The notes: generated by a model from the letters alone, not told the origin. DNA of 16,236 bases from Clostridia bacterium (GCA_025997155.1 BNUF01000045.1:1-16236), one strand, 5' to 3'. Shown: positions 1-6,514, numbered from the stretch's first letter. Numbers and translations: made by a program.

Positions 1-1
1 G

Positions 2-100
2 GCAAAAGAAGCGGGACATACGGCGATAGGTATCGAAATAGACAAGAGGTACGCGGAACTAGCAAAAGAGCGGGTTCAAGGTACGATTGCGCCTGTTTAG
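2..100 (+). CDS. DNA methyltransferase, C-terminal fragment (5' end outside window)
   Basis: An open frame enters from the left edge and ends with TAG at 98-100, giving 32 residues. The stretch GHTAIGIEIDKRYAELAKER matches the usual end of N6-adenine/N4-cytosine DNA methyltransferases of the N6_N4_Mtase type, where a G(F)xxIGIExxxxYxxLAxxR segment forms the SAM-binding motif I region in the permuted (beta) class. The catalytic (D/S/N)PPY motif would lie upstream and is not visible, so target base and specificity cannot be called. It could belong to a restriction-modification or phage-type solitary enzyme; no restriction gene is seen downstream. The family is fairly certain from this short, characteristic tail. 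Confidence 0.75.
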   Translation, partial: AKEAGHTAIGIEIDKRYAELAKERVQGTIAPV

Positions 101-175
101 GATTCAAGCAAAAACGGCGAACCCCGCACAAAGAAAACGGAGTATGTTTGGACTAATTTTACGGTTTAAAAAGTA

Positions 176-204
176 TTGATAATTAGGAAAATATATGTTA
201 ATAT
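176..204 (+). promoter_or_regulatory. Possible sigma-A promoter (TTGATA-17-TAATAT)
   Basis: TTGATA at 176-181 and TAATAT at 199-204 are separated by 17 bases. It sits 47 bases before the small ORF at 251. The region is AT-rich, so such matches arise easily by chance. Confidence 0.3.
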
Positions 205-250
205 TTAGTGTACCTTATTTACTTTTGGAGAGCAGCACAGCCGTACAATT

Positions 251-334
251 ATGAACAAAGAGAATCTAATTAACGCATACGACAAGACGAATCCCGTAAT
301 CTCTTTTGACGAATGGTTATCCAAAAATCTATAA
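251..334 (+). CDS. Doubtful 27-residue ORF
   Basis: ATG at 251 to TAA at 332-334 encodes 27 residues, ending SFDEWLSKNL. A GGAG lies at 227-230, about 20 bases before the ATG, which is too far for a normal ribosome binding site. A promoter-like pair sits upstream at 176-204. The composition is protein-like, with acidic and hydrophobic residues alternating as in a short helix, but I recognise no family. It may be a genuine small protein, a relic of a longer gene, or chance. Otherwise 101-393 holds no gene that I can support; it is AT-rich and separates the methyltransferase from the convergent CvpA gene. Confidence 0.25.
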   Translation: MNKENLINAYDKTNPVISFDEWLSKNL

Positions 335-393
335 ATCCGATTAATTTATATGGATTGTAATAAAAACCTGACTACCGACAAGCACCATGAATT

Positions 394-984
394 TCAAAAA
401 TGATTAAAGACGCTAAAAATAAAAATGTTGTTGAAAAACCATATAAACAACGCCGCGCAAACTCCTCCCAAAATCATTCCGCCGATTTTGTCAAACACGC
501 GTATCACGGGTATCTTTGAGATTATCCTAAGCGCGTGTCCCGCTATAAATATAGCTACCGACACGGCGGCGAAAGTGATTATCACGGCGAGGGCGTTAAG
601 TGCCGCGTTTAACGCCATATTCAAAATATAGTCTTCAAGCGCCGTCACGCGGAGGATTTTGTAGACTTCCGGATTATTGTGGCGGATAAGAACCTTCGTT
701 ATGAAATCTGGCAGTCCCGAATTTTCGATAACGCGTGTCTGGGCGGAGAGACTGACCGCGCTTTCGATATCGGGGAATTTTATATTTGCCTGAAGGAACG
801 AGTATATCCCGCCGCGTATATTTTCGTTTGAGGATAACGCCTTTGACACGAGAGGCGCTAGCTTGTCCGTAAAAAATATCGCCAAAACCGCCGAAAAGAG
901 GGAGATGAGCGTTCGCACAAGCCCGCGCCTGTACGAAACGAACATACAAACAGAAACCAACACGCATATATAAAGAATATTCAC
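394..984 (-). CDS. CvpA family membrane protein
   Basis: This 196-residue protein has about four hydrophobic segments (roughly residues 1-18, 25-46, 131-150 and 170-193). The first two are joined by the YRRGLVRTL turn typical of the CvpA/colicin V production family (usually 160-220 residues). CvpA proteins are inner-membrane proteins linked to envelope homeostasis; the molecular role in Gram-positives is unclear. The central soluble part (about residues 47-125) is longer than in minimal CvpA proteins, as is common in Clostridia. The start is GTG at 984, one base after the stop of the DUF5711 gene, with GGAGCAGG just upstream inside that gene's last codons, so the two are translated from one transcript. 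No terminator hairpin is obvious downstream. Confidence 0.8.
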   Translation of the reverse strand: MNILYICVLVSVCMFVSYRRGLVRTLISLFSAVLAIFFTDKLAPLVSKALSSNENIRGGIYSFLQANIKFPDIESAVSLSAQTRVIENSGLPDFITKVLIRHNNPEVYKILRVTALEDYILNMALNAALNALAVIITFAAVSVAIFIAGHALRIISKIPVIRVFDKIGGMILGGVCAALFIWFFNNIFIFSVFNHF

Positions 985-985
985 T

Positions 986-2146
986 TTACCTGCTCCGTTT
1001 AAGCACCGCCGCGCCTATGTTGCTGACGGACAGTACCGTATTTGTGTTTTCAAGAGGTACGATTTCTTTCGCGTCGTCCGTGGGCGTGTATTCCCAAAGG
1101 AATTTTCCGTCGCCGCCGAACATAATATACCGTCCCAAAATCCCCGCCGTGAACGCGCCGCCCGATTGTTTGAGGTAGATTATATCCGTGCCGAATTCGC
1201 GCGAGCCGACTTCGGCCATATCGAAATTGTATATCTTAAGCGTGCCGAAGGGTATGTCCGATTCCCTCCCGGGGATTGCCGCGCCGTAACCCAGCACGAT
1301 ACACTTGTCCGCGACGGCGAATTTGCTTATTTCGTTCGATATCGGCAACGCCCAGTATTCTTTTGAGGTATCGGAGCGAATACAACCCATTTCCGCGTCC
1401 GACAGAAAAAGCAGCGAGTTGTTGTCAAGAAAACGCAGCTTTGCGATAAGCTGGTCGTCCTTTTTTATTTGAAAGAAAATGCCGTCATGGTTTTCCTGCC
1501 GTTGCTCCTGGTTGTTATATATCAGTATAATTTTTGAACTTAGATGTTTTTCGTTAATATCCGTCAGAGCAACCGACAAAATCGAACCGTTCGCGGAAAC
1601 GTCGGCGGAAACGGGGAACACATTCGGTTTTTGGTTATAGTAGCAGTTGATTTCCTTTCCCTGCGGGTTTAACGCCTGAACTTTGTACCCGTTTTGGTCG
1701 CGTGATATGACCGCCGCGTACCCGCTCGAATTTACGGAGAAACTAAGCACAGGGTTGTCGTAGGTCAGCGCGTACATCTGCCCGTCCGCCGAAAACATAT
1801 AGAAAACGCTCCCCAGCGCGTCGCAAACGCCGATATATGTCCCCCGCGCGTCCGTGACGGGGGTTCTCATAACAGGGGTGTAGGCGGCGGTCCAAAGGGG
1901 GCTGTTGGAGTTGTCGTTGTAGAAGTTCATTCCCCCCCGCGTCCCGATAAAAAACCCCTTCCCGCCGTAGGAATACGCCGAGGCGCGGTCGTCAGGCTGA
2001 AGCTCAAAAACGACGTCGGTTTTTTTGAAAACGGTGCTGCGCTGGGCGGGGGTGTCTATGCGTACATAAATAACGATTGCTATTATAAGAATTATAATAG
2101 CCGCAATATTTCCGATTTTATTGTCTTTTTTTGGGTAATTTGCCAT
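986..2146 (-). CDS. DUF5711 family protein, membrane-anchored beta-propeller-like
   Basis: The 386-residue protein starts with a short basic cytoplasmic end and one strong membrane helix (about residues 12-28, rich in Ile). An extracytoplasmic region follows, made of repeated beta-strand segments with recurrent aromatic and Gly-Asp turns, as in DUF5711/PQQ-like or WD40-like propeller proteins of Clostridia. Examples are a YIGVCDALGSVFYMFSADG stretch and a later YIMFGGDGKFLWEY stretch. Function is unknown; propellers of this kind usually serve as protein-interaction scaffolds. The gene lies 27 bp after the GerMN gene and abuts the CvpA gene, an arrangement suggesting a shared envelope role. 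The ribosome binding site before ATG 2146 is weak (GTGG), so translation may depend on the upstream gene. Confidence 0.72.
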   Translation of the reverse strand: MANYPKKDNKIGNIAAIIILIIAIVIYVRIDTPAQRSTVFKKTDVVFELQPDDRASAYSYGGKGFFIGTRGGMNFYNDNSNSPLWTAAYTPVMRTPVTDARGTYIGVCDALGSVFYMFSADGQMYALTYDNPVLSFSVNSSGYAAVISRDQNGYKVQALNPQGKEINCYYNQKPNVFPVSADVSANGSILSVALTDINEKHLSSKIILIYNNQEQRQENHDGIFFQIKKDDQLIAKLRFLDNNSLLFLSDAEMGCIRSDTSKEYWALPISNEISKFAVADKCIVLGYGAAIPGRESDIPFGTLKIYNFDMAEVGSREFGTDIIYLKQSGGAFTAGILGRYIMFGGDGKFLWEYTPTDDAKEIVPLENTNTVLSVSNIGAAVLKRSR

Positions 2147-2173
2147 TTGATACCACGCTGACTGTATTCTGAT

Positions 2174-2623
2174 TTAGTCATTATAACACGCGGCGGCGGT
2201 ATTTGCAATAACGGTTCCTTCGGGGAAAACCGCGTTCTCCCCGTTTGAGGAAATCGTGACTTTGTTCACCCCGTCAAACTGGAGGGCGTTTTTTACCAAT
2301 ATGGAAGTAAGGCGCGTTTCGCCGTAAGCTCCCGAAAAAGAAAAAATATCCTCCGACACGTCCAGAACAAGTGTTTCGCCGTCCACCCTCACGTTGTAAA
2401 TTTTTACGTTTTGCGGGATAAAATACAGGTCTTTGTCGGAAAAAATAATCTCATAAAGTTTGAATATTTTTTTAATGTCCTTAGCGTCTATGTTTTCTTG
2501 CCGTATACGAAATTTATCTTCGTCAGGAAGCATATAGTACAGGTTTAACTCGTCCGCGAGGGCGTTTTCTTTAAGAAGTACCGCGAAAATTATGAACAAT
2601 AAGAACTTTATTACTTTTTTCAT
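2174..2623 (-). CDS. Secreted GerMN-domain protein
   Basis: The 149-residue product has an N-terminal signal peptide (MKKVIKFLLFIIFAVLLKEN, with ALA-DE as a plausible signal peptidase I site near residue 24). No lipobox cysteine is visible. The remainder fits one GerMN domain: a DGETLVLDVSEDI strand-turn, a central TRLTSILVKNAL helix and a final GVNKVTISSNGE...FPEG hairpin. GerMN domains occur in the germination protein GerM, which helps sporulation complex assembly in Bacillus subtilis, and in LpqB-like proteins. I chose ATG at 2623 rather than TTG at 2629 because AAGGAGG lies seven bases before the ATG. It is the first gene of the leftward cluster with DUF5711 and CvpA. A single short GerMN domain without a lipoprotein anchor makes an exact assignment to GerM unsafe. 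Confidence 0.7.
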   Translation of the reverse strand: MKKVIKFLLFIIFAVLLKENALADELNLYYMLPDEDKFRIRQENIDAKDIKKIFKLYEIIFSDKDLYFIPQNVKIYNVRVDGETLVLDVSEDIFSFSGAYGETRLTSILVKNALQFDGVNKVTISSNGENAVFPEGTVIANTAAACYND

Positions 2624-2721
2624 AAGCAAGCCTCCTTGTATTATTATATATTATACTTAACGATACGTCGTATTTTCGCATAATATATGTATAATAAAAA
2701 ATTTTTACGGAGTGATATTTT
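2624..2721. promoter_or_regulatory. Divergent AT-rich intergenic region
   Basis: This 98-bp gap separates the GerMN gene (leftward) from a small rightward gene. It contains a minus-strand TATAAT at 2650-2655 and a plus-strand TATAAT at 2690-2695, each well placed as a -10 box. Neither has a convincing -35 hexamer 17 bases away. GGAG about 12 bases before ATG 2722 is the likely ribosome binding site of the rightward gene. Confidence 0.4.
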
Positions 2722-2946
2722 ATGGAAGAGATAGGCAACAATTTAATCTGTGAAGTAGAACGAATGAGGGGACTGCTCGCCGCCCACAACGAATATGTGT
2801 CGAAAAATCCGTCAAAAGAGGTAAAACTCCTGAACGCGCTAAGGGAATACGCCCCTGATGAGCGAAAAACCGAATTCGACAACATAATAGGCACGCTTAA
2901 GACTATCGAGATGATAAAACGATTATCGGGAGTAACAAATATTTAA
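2722..2946 (+). CDS. Small helical protein of unknown function
   Basis: ATG at 2722 follows a GGAG at a reasonable distance and encodes 74 charged residues. There is no signal peptide or membrane segment. The pattern predicts two or three amphipathic helices (about residues 3-25, 31-44 and 46-69, ending KTIEMIKRL), resembling a small soluble helical bundle or adaptor. I do not recognise the family. It has its own AT-rich upstream region shared with the divergent GerMN gene. The next gene downstream (M23 peptidase) has its own strong promoter at 2967, so this gene may be monocistronic or read through weakly. Codon use resembles the neighbours, which supports real coding. Confidence 0.65.
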   Translation: MEEIGNNLICEVERMRGLLAAHNEYVSKNPSKEVKLLNALREYAPDERKTEFDNIIGTLKTIEMIKRLSGVTNI

Positions 2947-2966
2947 TAATTATCTTTCGTAAACCC

Positions 2967-2995
2967 TTGACAAAATGCTGAAAACGAGTTATTAT
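2967..2995 (+). promoter_or_regulatory. Sigma-A-like promoter for the M23/bactofilin operon
   Basis: A perfect TTGACA at 2967-2972 is followed after 17 bases by TATTAT at 2990-2995; an overlapping TATATA at 2993 is an alternative with a longer spacer. It lies about 53 bases before the ATG of the M23 gene at 3048, giving a leader of roughly 45 bases. Confidence 0.75.
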
Positions 2996-3047
2996 ATAAC
3001 AGAATTGTTACAAAAGTGTGAATTATCCCACGACACAAGGTGAAGAT

Positions 3048-4112
3048 ATGAAAGAAAAACTACGCATTTTCGCGAACGCGGTTCTTAGCAGACTTCCCAA
3101 AAACCCGAACGCGCAAAAACCGAAGAAACACAAGCAAAGCAAATATTTTTCGGTGATGCTTGTGCCTCACTCGTCGAGCAAAAAACCCTGGACTATCCGA
3201 ATCCCGTACATCGCGCTTCAGAGCGCGGGGGCTGTCCTTGCGGCGCTTGTAATCGCGGTGCTTTTCGCTAATTTCCGCGCGACTTACTACACGACAAAGG
3301 CGACCGCGGCGGAGCAGAACTTTGAGGAGGAACAGGCGAAAACCAGTCAGCTCCTTGAGGAAAAGAAAGACGTGGACGAGGAGAAGAAGGCATACGAGGA
3401 TTTGCTCGAAAAAGAACGCGCCGACTATCAGGCGGAACTTGACAGATACGAGCAGAAGGCCCTTGAACTCGAAACGAAGATAAAAGAGATTGACGACACA
3501 AAGGACGCAATCTACAACCTTTTGTCGCAAAAAACGGATAACGCCAGGGCGGTCGAATACAAAGAGGCAATCCCCTCTCCCGCCGTTATGCTCAGTCAAA
3601 ACCCCTCCTCAAAAGGCACGCTTGACAATAAATACACAGAAATAGCCAAACTTGTCGATATGGAAACGAACAACTACCAGTCTTTGCTGGCGGAGGCGCA
3701 AAAAGTCCGCAAGTACATTGACGCGAGACCCAGCCTGTGGCCCGTTCGCGGCGTCGTCACCTCGGAAATGGGCAGCCGCCCGAATCCTTTCGGCGGCGGT
3801 TCGGAGAACCACGCGGGGCTTGACATATCCGTTCCGATTGGAACACCCGTTCACGCGGGCGGCGCGGGTACGGTGGTTTTCGCGGGCTGGAACGCGGGCG
3901 GATACGGAAATCTCGTGATTATCGACCACGGATACGGCATACGCACAATGTACGGACACAATTCGTCGGTATCCGTTAATGTCGGTGATTTTGTCGAAAA
4001 AGGCGGCGTGATAGCGTTGTCGGGCTCGACAGGACAAAGCACGGGCCCCCACGTACACTATGAGATACGCGTAAACGGCGCGATAAAAAACCCGAGGAAC
4101 TTCTTGGGTTAA
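3048..4112 (+). CDS. Membrane-anchored M23 (LytM-type) peptidoglycan endopeptidase
   Basis: The 354-residue protein has a basic cytoplasmic N-terminus (1-50), one membrane helix (about 53-76), a Glu/Lys-rich coiled coil (about 85-160), a linker and a C-terminal M23 zinc peptidase domain (about 230-353). The zinc and catalytic motifs are complete: H255 and D259 in HAGLD, H304 in YGH, and H335/H337 in HVH. It should therefore be an active endopeptidase cutting peptide cross-bridges outside the membrane, not a degenerate EnvC-like activator. The start at ATG 3048 is preferred over GTG 3018 because AAGGTGA lies just before it. It heads an operon whose next gene is a bactofilin; in Helicobacter, Caulobacter relatives and others, bactofilins localise M23 hydrolases to shape cells. 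The N-terminal cytoplasmic part could be the contact site with the bactofilin filament. Confidence 0.92.
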   Translation: MKEKLRIFANAVLSRLPKNPNAQKPKKHKQSKYFSVMLVPHSSSKKPWTIRIPYIALQSAGAVLAALVIAVLFANFRATYYTTKATAAEQNFEEEQAKTSQLLEEKKDVDEEKKAYEDLLEKERADYQAELDRYEQKALELETKIKEIDDTKDAIYNLLSQKTDNARAVEYKEAIPSPAVMLSQNPSSKGTLDNKYTEIAKLVDMETNNYQSLLAEAQKVRKYIDARPSLWPVRGVVTSEMGSRPNPFGGGSENHAGLDISVPIGTPVHAGGAGTVVFAGWNAGGYGNLVIIDHGYGIRTMYGHNSSVSVNVGDFVEKGGVIALSGSTGQSTGPHVHYEIRVNGAIKNPRNFLG

Positions 4113-4140
4113 GAACCGACAGGTTCTAAGGAGGCAGGGT

Positions 4141-4581
4141 ATGTTTTCAGGAAACAAAAAAACAGAGGCCGACAATCTTATGAATACGACAATCGGCGAG
4201 GGGATAATATTCGAGGGCGGAGTCGTCAAAGGCACGGGCGGTGTGCGTGTCGACGGAGAAGTGAACGGGCTGATTGACATTCAGGGAAACCTTACCGTCG
4301 GCGAAACGGGGCATATCAAAGGCGATATAAAAGCGAAAGAGGCGACAGTGTCGGGCAAAGTCGACGGAGACATAAACTGCTCGGAACTTTTGCACCTCAC
4401 CGAAACGGCAATCGTCAACGGCAATATCACCGTGGCGAACCTTGTCGTCGACGAGGGGTCAAAATTTACGGGGAACTGCAAAACCACGAGCGAGGAAACG
4501 AAACCTGTTCAAAACCTTCCCCAAAACACGCAGAAAAAGAATTCGGGAACGTCCGAAGGAAAGCCCGCCGTTCAGTTATAG
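4141..4581 (+). CDS. Bactofilin (polymer-forming cytoskeletal protein)
   Basis: The 146-residue product has the bactofilin layout: a short N-terminal tail, a central beta-helix domain (about residues 15-115) built of repeats with alternating hydrophobic residues and Gly turns (GVRVDGEVNGLI, GNLTVGETGHIKGDI, ATVSGKVDGDI, AIVNGNITVANLVV), and a disordered polar C-terminal tail rich in Thr, Asn and Lys. Bactofilins polymerise without nucleotide into membrane-associated filaments that position cell wall enzymes. A GGAGG ribosome binding site precedes ATG 4141. The gene is 28 bp after the M23 peptidase gene, matching the known bactofilin/M23 pairing. Its stop codon lies within a terminator-like hairpin, which may lower expression of the downstream genes relative to this one. 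Confidence 0.93.
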   Translation: MFSGNKKTEADNLMNTTIGEGIIFEGGVVKGTGGVRVDGEVNGLIDIQGNLTVGETGHIKGDIKAKEATVSGKVDGDINCSELLHLTETAIVNGNITVANLVVDEGSKFTGNCKTTSEETKPVQNLPQNTQKKNSGTSEGKPAVQL

Positions 4582-4593
4582 GCGGCTTTTTTT
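4561..4593 (+). terminator. Terminator-like hairpin at the bactofilin 3' end
   Basis: AAGCCCGCC pairs with GGCGGCTT (one bulged C) around a loop of about 10 bases, followed by seven T residues. The stem overlaps the last codons and TAG stop (4579-4581) of the bactofilin gene. The next gene's AGGAGG begins a few bases after the T run. It could be a partial terminator that sets gene ratios in the operon. Confidence 0.65.
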
Positions 4594-4607
4594 AATAGGA
4601 GGTACAT

Positions 4608-5018
4608 ATGAAAAAAGTTGTGGTCATAGACGGGCAGGGCGGAAAACTCGGAAAACTGCTTATCGAGGAAATTTTACTTTTGGGAAAAGAGAATATAGGT
4701 ATATACGCGGTCGGCACAAACGCTCTCGCCACGTCGCTTATGCTTAAGGCGGGGGCGGATTACGGCGCGACAGGGGAAAACGCTGTAATTGTGAACGCGA
4801 AAGATGCCGATATTATAACAGGACCTATCGGGATTATTGCCGCCAATTCCCTTTTGGGGGAACTCACGCCGAAAATGGCGGAGGCAGTCGGGGCAAGCGG
4901 CGCGCTTAAGGTTCTTCTGCCGATAAGCAAATGCAACAACAGAGTGGTCGGGGTACGCGACTTATCGCTTTTGGAATTCGCGAAACTCGCGGCAAAACAA
5001 ATTATAACGGGGGATTGA
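4608..5018 (+). CDS. DUF3842 family protein
   Basis: The 136-residue soluble protein begins MKKVVVIDGQGGKLGKLLIE, a beta-strand followed by a glycine-rich turn and helix as in Rossmann-type nucleotide-binding folds. It continues with alternating strands and helices (NIGIYAVGTNALAT, AVIVNAKDADIITGPIG). Length and sequence fit DUF3842, a Clostridia-enriched family of unknown function. AGGAGG lies seven bases before ATG 4608. It sits 26 bp after the bactofilin gene, with a terminator-like hairpin between, and two bases before the next gene. The genomic link to bactofilin and the M23 peptidase suggests, but does not show, a role in envelope or cytoskeletal organisation. The glycine-rich loop suggests a bound nucleotide or cofactor, which is inference. 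Confidence 0.85.
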   Translation: MKKVVVIDGQGGKLGKLLIEEILLLGKENIGIYAVGTNALATSLMLKAGADYGATGENAVIVNAKDADIITGPIGIIAANSLLGELTPKMAEAVGASGALKVLLPISKCNNRVVGVRDLSLLEFAKLAAKQIITGD

Positions 5019-5020
5019 TT

Positions 5021-5521
5021 ATGGCTGAAATACTTCCCATAGACAACAATTATAATGTTCAAAACACGCAGGCAGAATATCGGTTTTCAAGCCCGGAGGT
5101 CAGGAACGCGGTAAACGACCGCACGGAAGCAGGGGAAAAGCAGAAAAAAGTCACGGGAACGGAAGAGTGCCAAACCTGCAAGAACCGCAAATATCAGGAC
5201 GGCTCGGACGACCCGGGCGTTTCGTTCAAAACCCCTGGAAATATCAAGCCCGAGGAGTCGGCGAGCAAGGTTTTCGCCCACGAGGGCGAACATTTTTCGC
5301 GCGAGGCGGCGAAGGCGAAAGAAGAAGGACGGGAAGTCGTGAGCAACACGATATCGGTGTATACGTCGGTCTGCCCGGAGTGCGGGAAAGTTTACACCGC
5401 GGGGGGCGAAACCCGCACCGTCACGCGGGACAAAGCGGAAAGCAAGCTGAGTTTCGCCCAGGATTTCTATCAAAACACCGTCGGCAAACACAGGGGAGCG
5501 GTCGTCGACAAAAAGCTCTAA
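5021..5521 (+). CDS. HExxH and twin CxxC protein, SprA-related/metalloprotease-like
   Basis: This 166-residue protein has no signal peptide or membrane helix. Residues 87-91 are HEGEH, an HExxH zinc-protease-type motif, flanked by the sequences DPGVSFKTPGNI and AKEEGREVVS. Two CxxC pairs are present, C50/C53 (CQTC) and C118/C121 (CPECGKVY), as in a zinc ribbon or structural zinc site. The AHExxH context after a DPGVSFK-like segment resembles SprA-related putative metalloproteases (PF12118-like), but I cannot confirm it. Start ATG 5021 is two bases after the DUF3842 stop, with GGGGG about eight bases before, so the two are probably co-translated. Its TAA stop overlaps the TAG of the convergent GGDEF gene by four bases. 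Whether it is catalytic or only zinc-stabilised is open. Confidence 0.6.
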   Translation: MAEILPIDNNYNVQNTQAEYRFSSPEVRNAVNDRTEAGEKQKKVTGTEECQTCKNRKYQDGSDDPGVSFKTPGNIKPEESASKVFAHEGEHFSREAAKAKEEGREVVSNTISVYTSVCPECGKVYTAGGETRTVTRDKAESKLSFAQDFYQNTVGKHRGAVVDKKL

Positions 5522-6423
5522 TCGGGCAGCGCGGTTGAAACGACTCTGTTTCGCCCGTCAAGTTTCGCCGTGTGCAGATTTTTGTTCGCCTGTTCGATAA
5601 ACGACGATATTTGCTCTAAATCCATAGTCGGAATTAGCGAGTTCAAGCCGATACTTACAGTCGCGGAGGTAGGCTCGCCTGTCGCCTTGCAAAGTATCGT
5701 GCCTTCTCCTGCCGCGATTCGGATACTCTCCGCGACGAGTAACGCGCCCTCGGCGTCGGTGTCGGCCAACAGGACGGCGAATTTTTCCCCGCCGATTCGC
5801 GCCGCCATATCTGTGGGGCGTTTTATGTTATCGGTCAGTATTTTCGCGGCGAAGCGCAGGAGCGAATCCCCTTGGGGGTATCCGTAGGCGTCGTTGTACG
5901 CCGCGAATTCGTCAACGTCAATCATAAGCAAGCTTAGGTGCATATTTCGGCGGCAGTTTCTGTTCCACTCCTCTTTTATGCGAAAGTCAAAGGCGCGTTT
6001 GTTCGGTATGTTCGTGAGCGCGTCTATCATTCCGAGTTGTTCGATTATGCGCGTTTGGTTCACGATTTTGATATGCGTCTCGACACGCGCCTGGAGGATA
6101 CAGCCGCTGAAAGGTTTTGTGACATAATCCGCCGCGCCCTGTCTTAGCCCTTTCTCCGCGTTTTCTGGTTCCGTTATCAGGATTACGGGAATAGCTCTTG
6201 TCTCTTCTGTTTCCTTTAGTTTGGCAAGAACCTCAAACCCATAAGGCGTCTCTATATCAAGCAAAATCAAGTCGGGTTTGTCCGCCGCCGCCGTTTTGCA
6301 GACCGTGTCGCCTTTTTTTACCGCGCCGACAGAATATTCGGCGTGGAGTAAAGCGCTTAACGCGGCAATGTTTTCGGCGTCGAAATCCGCAATAAGTATA
6401 TGTGGTTTTCCGTTTTCGCTCAT
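5518..6423 (-). CDS. Receiver-GGDEF protein with degenerate active site and intact I-site
   Basis: The 301-residue protein has a receiver domain (about 7-122; D56 phosphoacceptor in LLDIETP, T84, K103 in TKP) and a GGDEF domain (about 131-295). In the receiver the usual acidic pair is D13-F14, so metal binding may be weaker. The GGDEF domain shows the DVDEFAAYNDAYGYPQGD substrate segment, but the signature is GGEKF (211-215): Lys replaces the conserved metal-binding Glu, so diguanylate cyclase activity is doubtful. The allosteric I-site RPTD (202-205) is in the correct register, so c-di-GMP binding is plausible. ATG 6423 is chosen because GGAG lies eight bases upstream; the longer frame to 6459 lacks a ribosome binding site. 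It is divergent from the HD-GYP gene, and both have well-formed promoters. Confidence 0.88.
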   Translation of the reverse strand: MSENGKPHILIADFDAENIAALSALLHAEYSVGAVKKGDTVCKTAAADKPDLILLDIETPYGFEVLAKLKETEETRAIPVILITEPENAEKGLRQGAADYVTKPFSGCILQARVETHIKIVNQTRIIEQLGMIDALTNIPNKRAFDFRIKEEWNRNCRRNMHLSLLMIDVDEFAAYNDAYGYPQGDSLLRFAAKILTDNIKRPTDMAARIGGEKFAVLLADTDAEGALLVAESIRIAAGEGTILCKATGEPTSATVSIGLNSLIPTMDLEQISSFIEQANKNLHTAKLDGRNRVVSTALPD

Positions 6424-6449
6424 AAGCAAGTCTCCAATTCGTTTTTGAA

Positions 6450-6478
6450 AGTATATCATAATTTCCCGCCTAATTCAA
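6450..6478 (-). promoter_or_regulatory. Promoter of the receiver-GGDEF gene (TTGAAT-17-TATACT)
   Basis: On the minus strand, TTGAAT (forward 6473-6478) and TATACT (forward 6450-6455) are separated by 17 bases. A TGA immediately before the -10 gives an extended TGn element. The leader to ATG 6423 would be about 20 bases. Confidence 0.7.
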
Positions 6479-6485
6479 ATAGTAA

Positions 6486-6514
6486 TTGACAAACAAACAA
6501 AACTATGCTATATT
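6486..6514 (+). promoter_or_regulatory. Promoter of the HD-GYP/kinase operon (TTGACA-17-TATATT)
   Basis: Consensus TTGACA at 6486-6491 and TATATT at 6509-6514 are separated by 17 bases, with TGC before the -10 (extended -10). It lies 36 bases before ATG 6551. Its -35 is within 10 bases of the divergent -35 at 6473-6478, so one regulator or RNA polymerase occupancy could affect both. Confidence 0.8.

Noticed and set aside
335..393. Possible terminator between the small ORF and CvpA
   Set aside because: Only a five-base AATCC/GGATT pairing with a long AT loop and no T run was seen.
3018..3047. Earlier GTG start for the M23 gene
   Set aside because: No ribosome binding site precedes it, whereas AAGGTGA precedes ATG 3048. 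The extra residues look non-coding.
3001..3047. c-di-GMP riboswitch in leaders of the window
   Set aside because: The leaders of the M23, GGDEF and HD-GYP genes are about 20-50 bases, too short for a GEMM-type aptamer, and no conserved core was seen.
3060..3599. 179-residue minus-strand ORF opposite the M23 gene
   Set aside because: It is antisense to the coiled-coil region of a clearly recognisable peptidase, has a biased Leu/Phe/Val/Arg composition and no ribosome binding site.
4112..4127. Small hairpin AGAACC-GACA-GGTTCT after the M23 stop
   Set aside because: The six-base stem has no following T run, and AAGGAGG for bactofilin follows at once, so it is not a terminator. It may weakly tune translation, but nothing supports that further.
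3609..4280. 223-residue minus-strand ORF across M23 and bactofilin
   Set aside because: It runs antisense through two well-supported genes and their intergenic gap, with low-complexity composition and no family resemblance.
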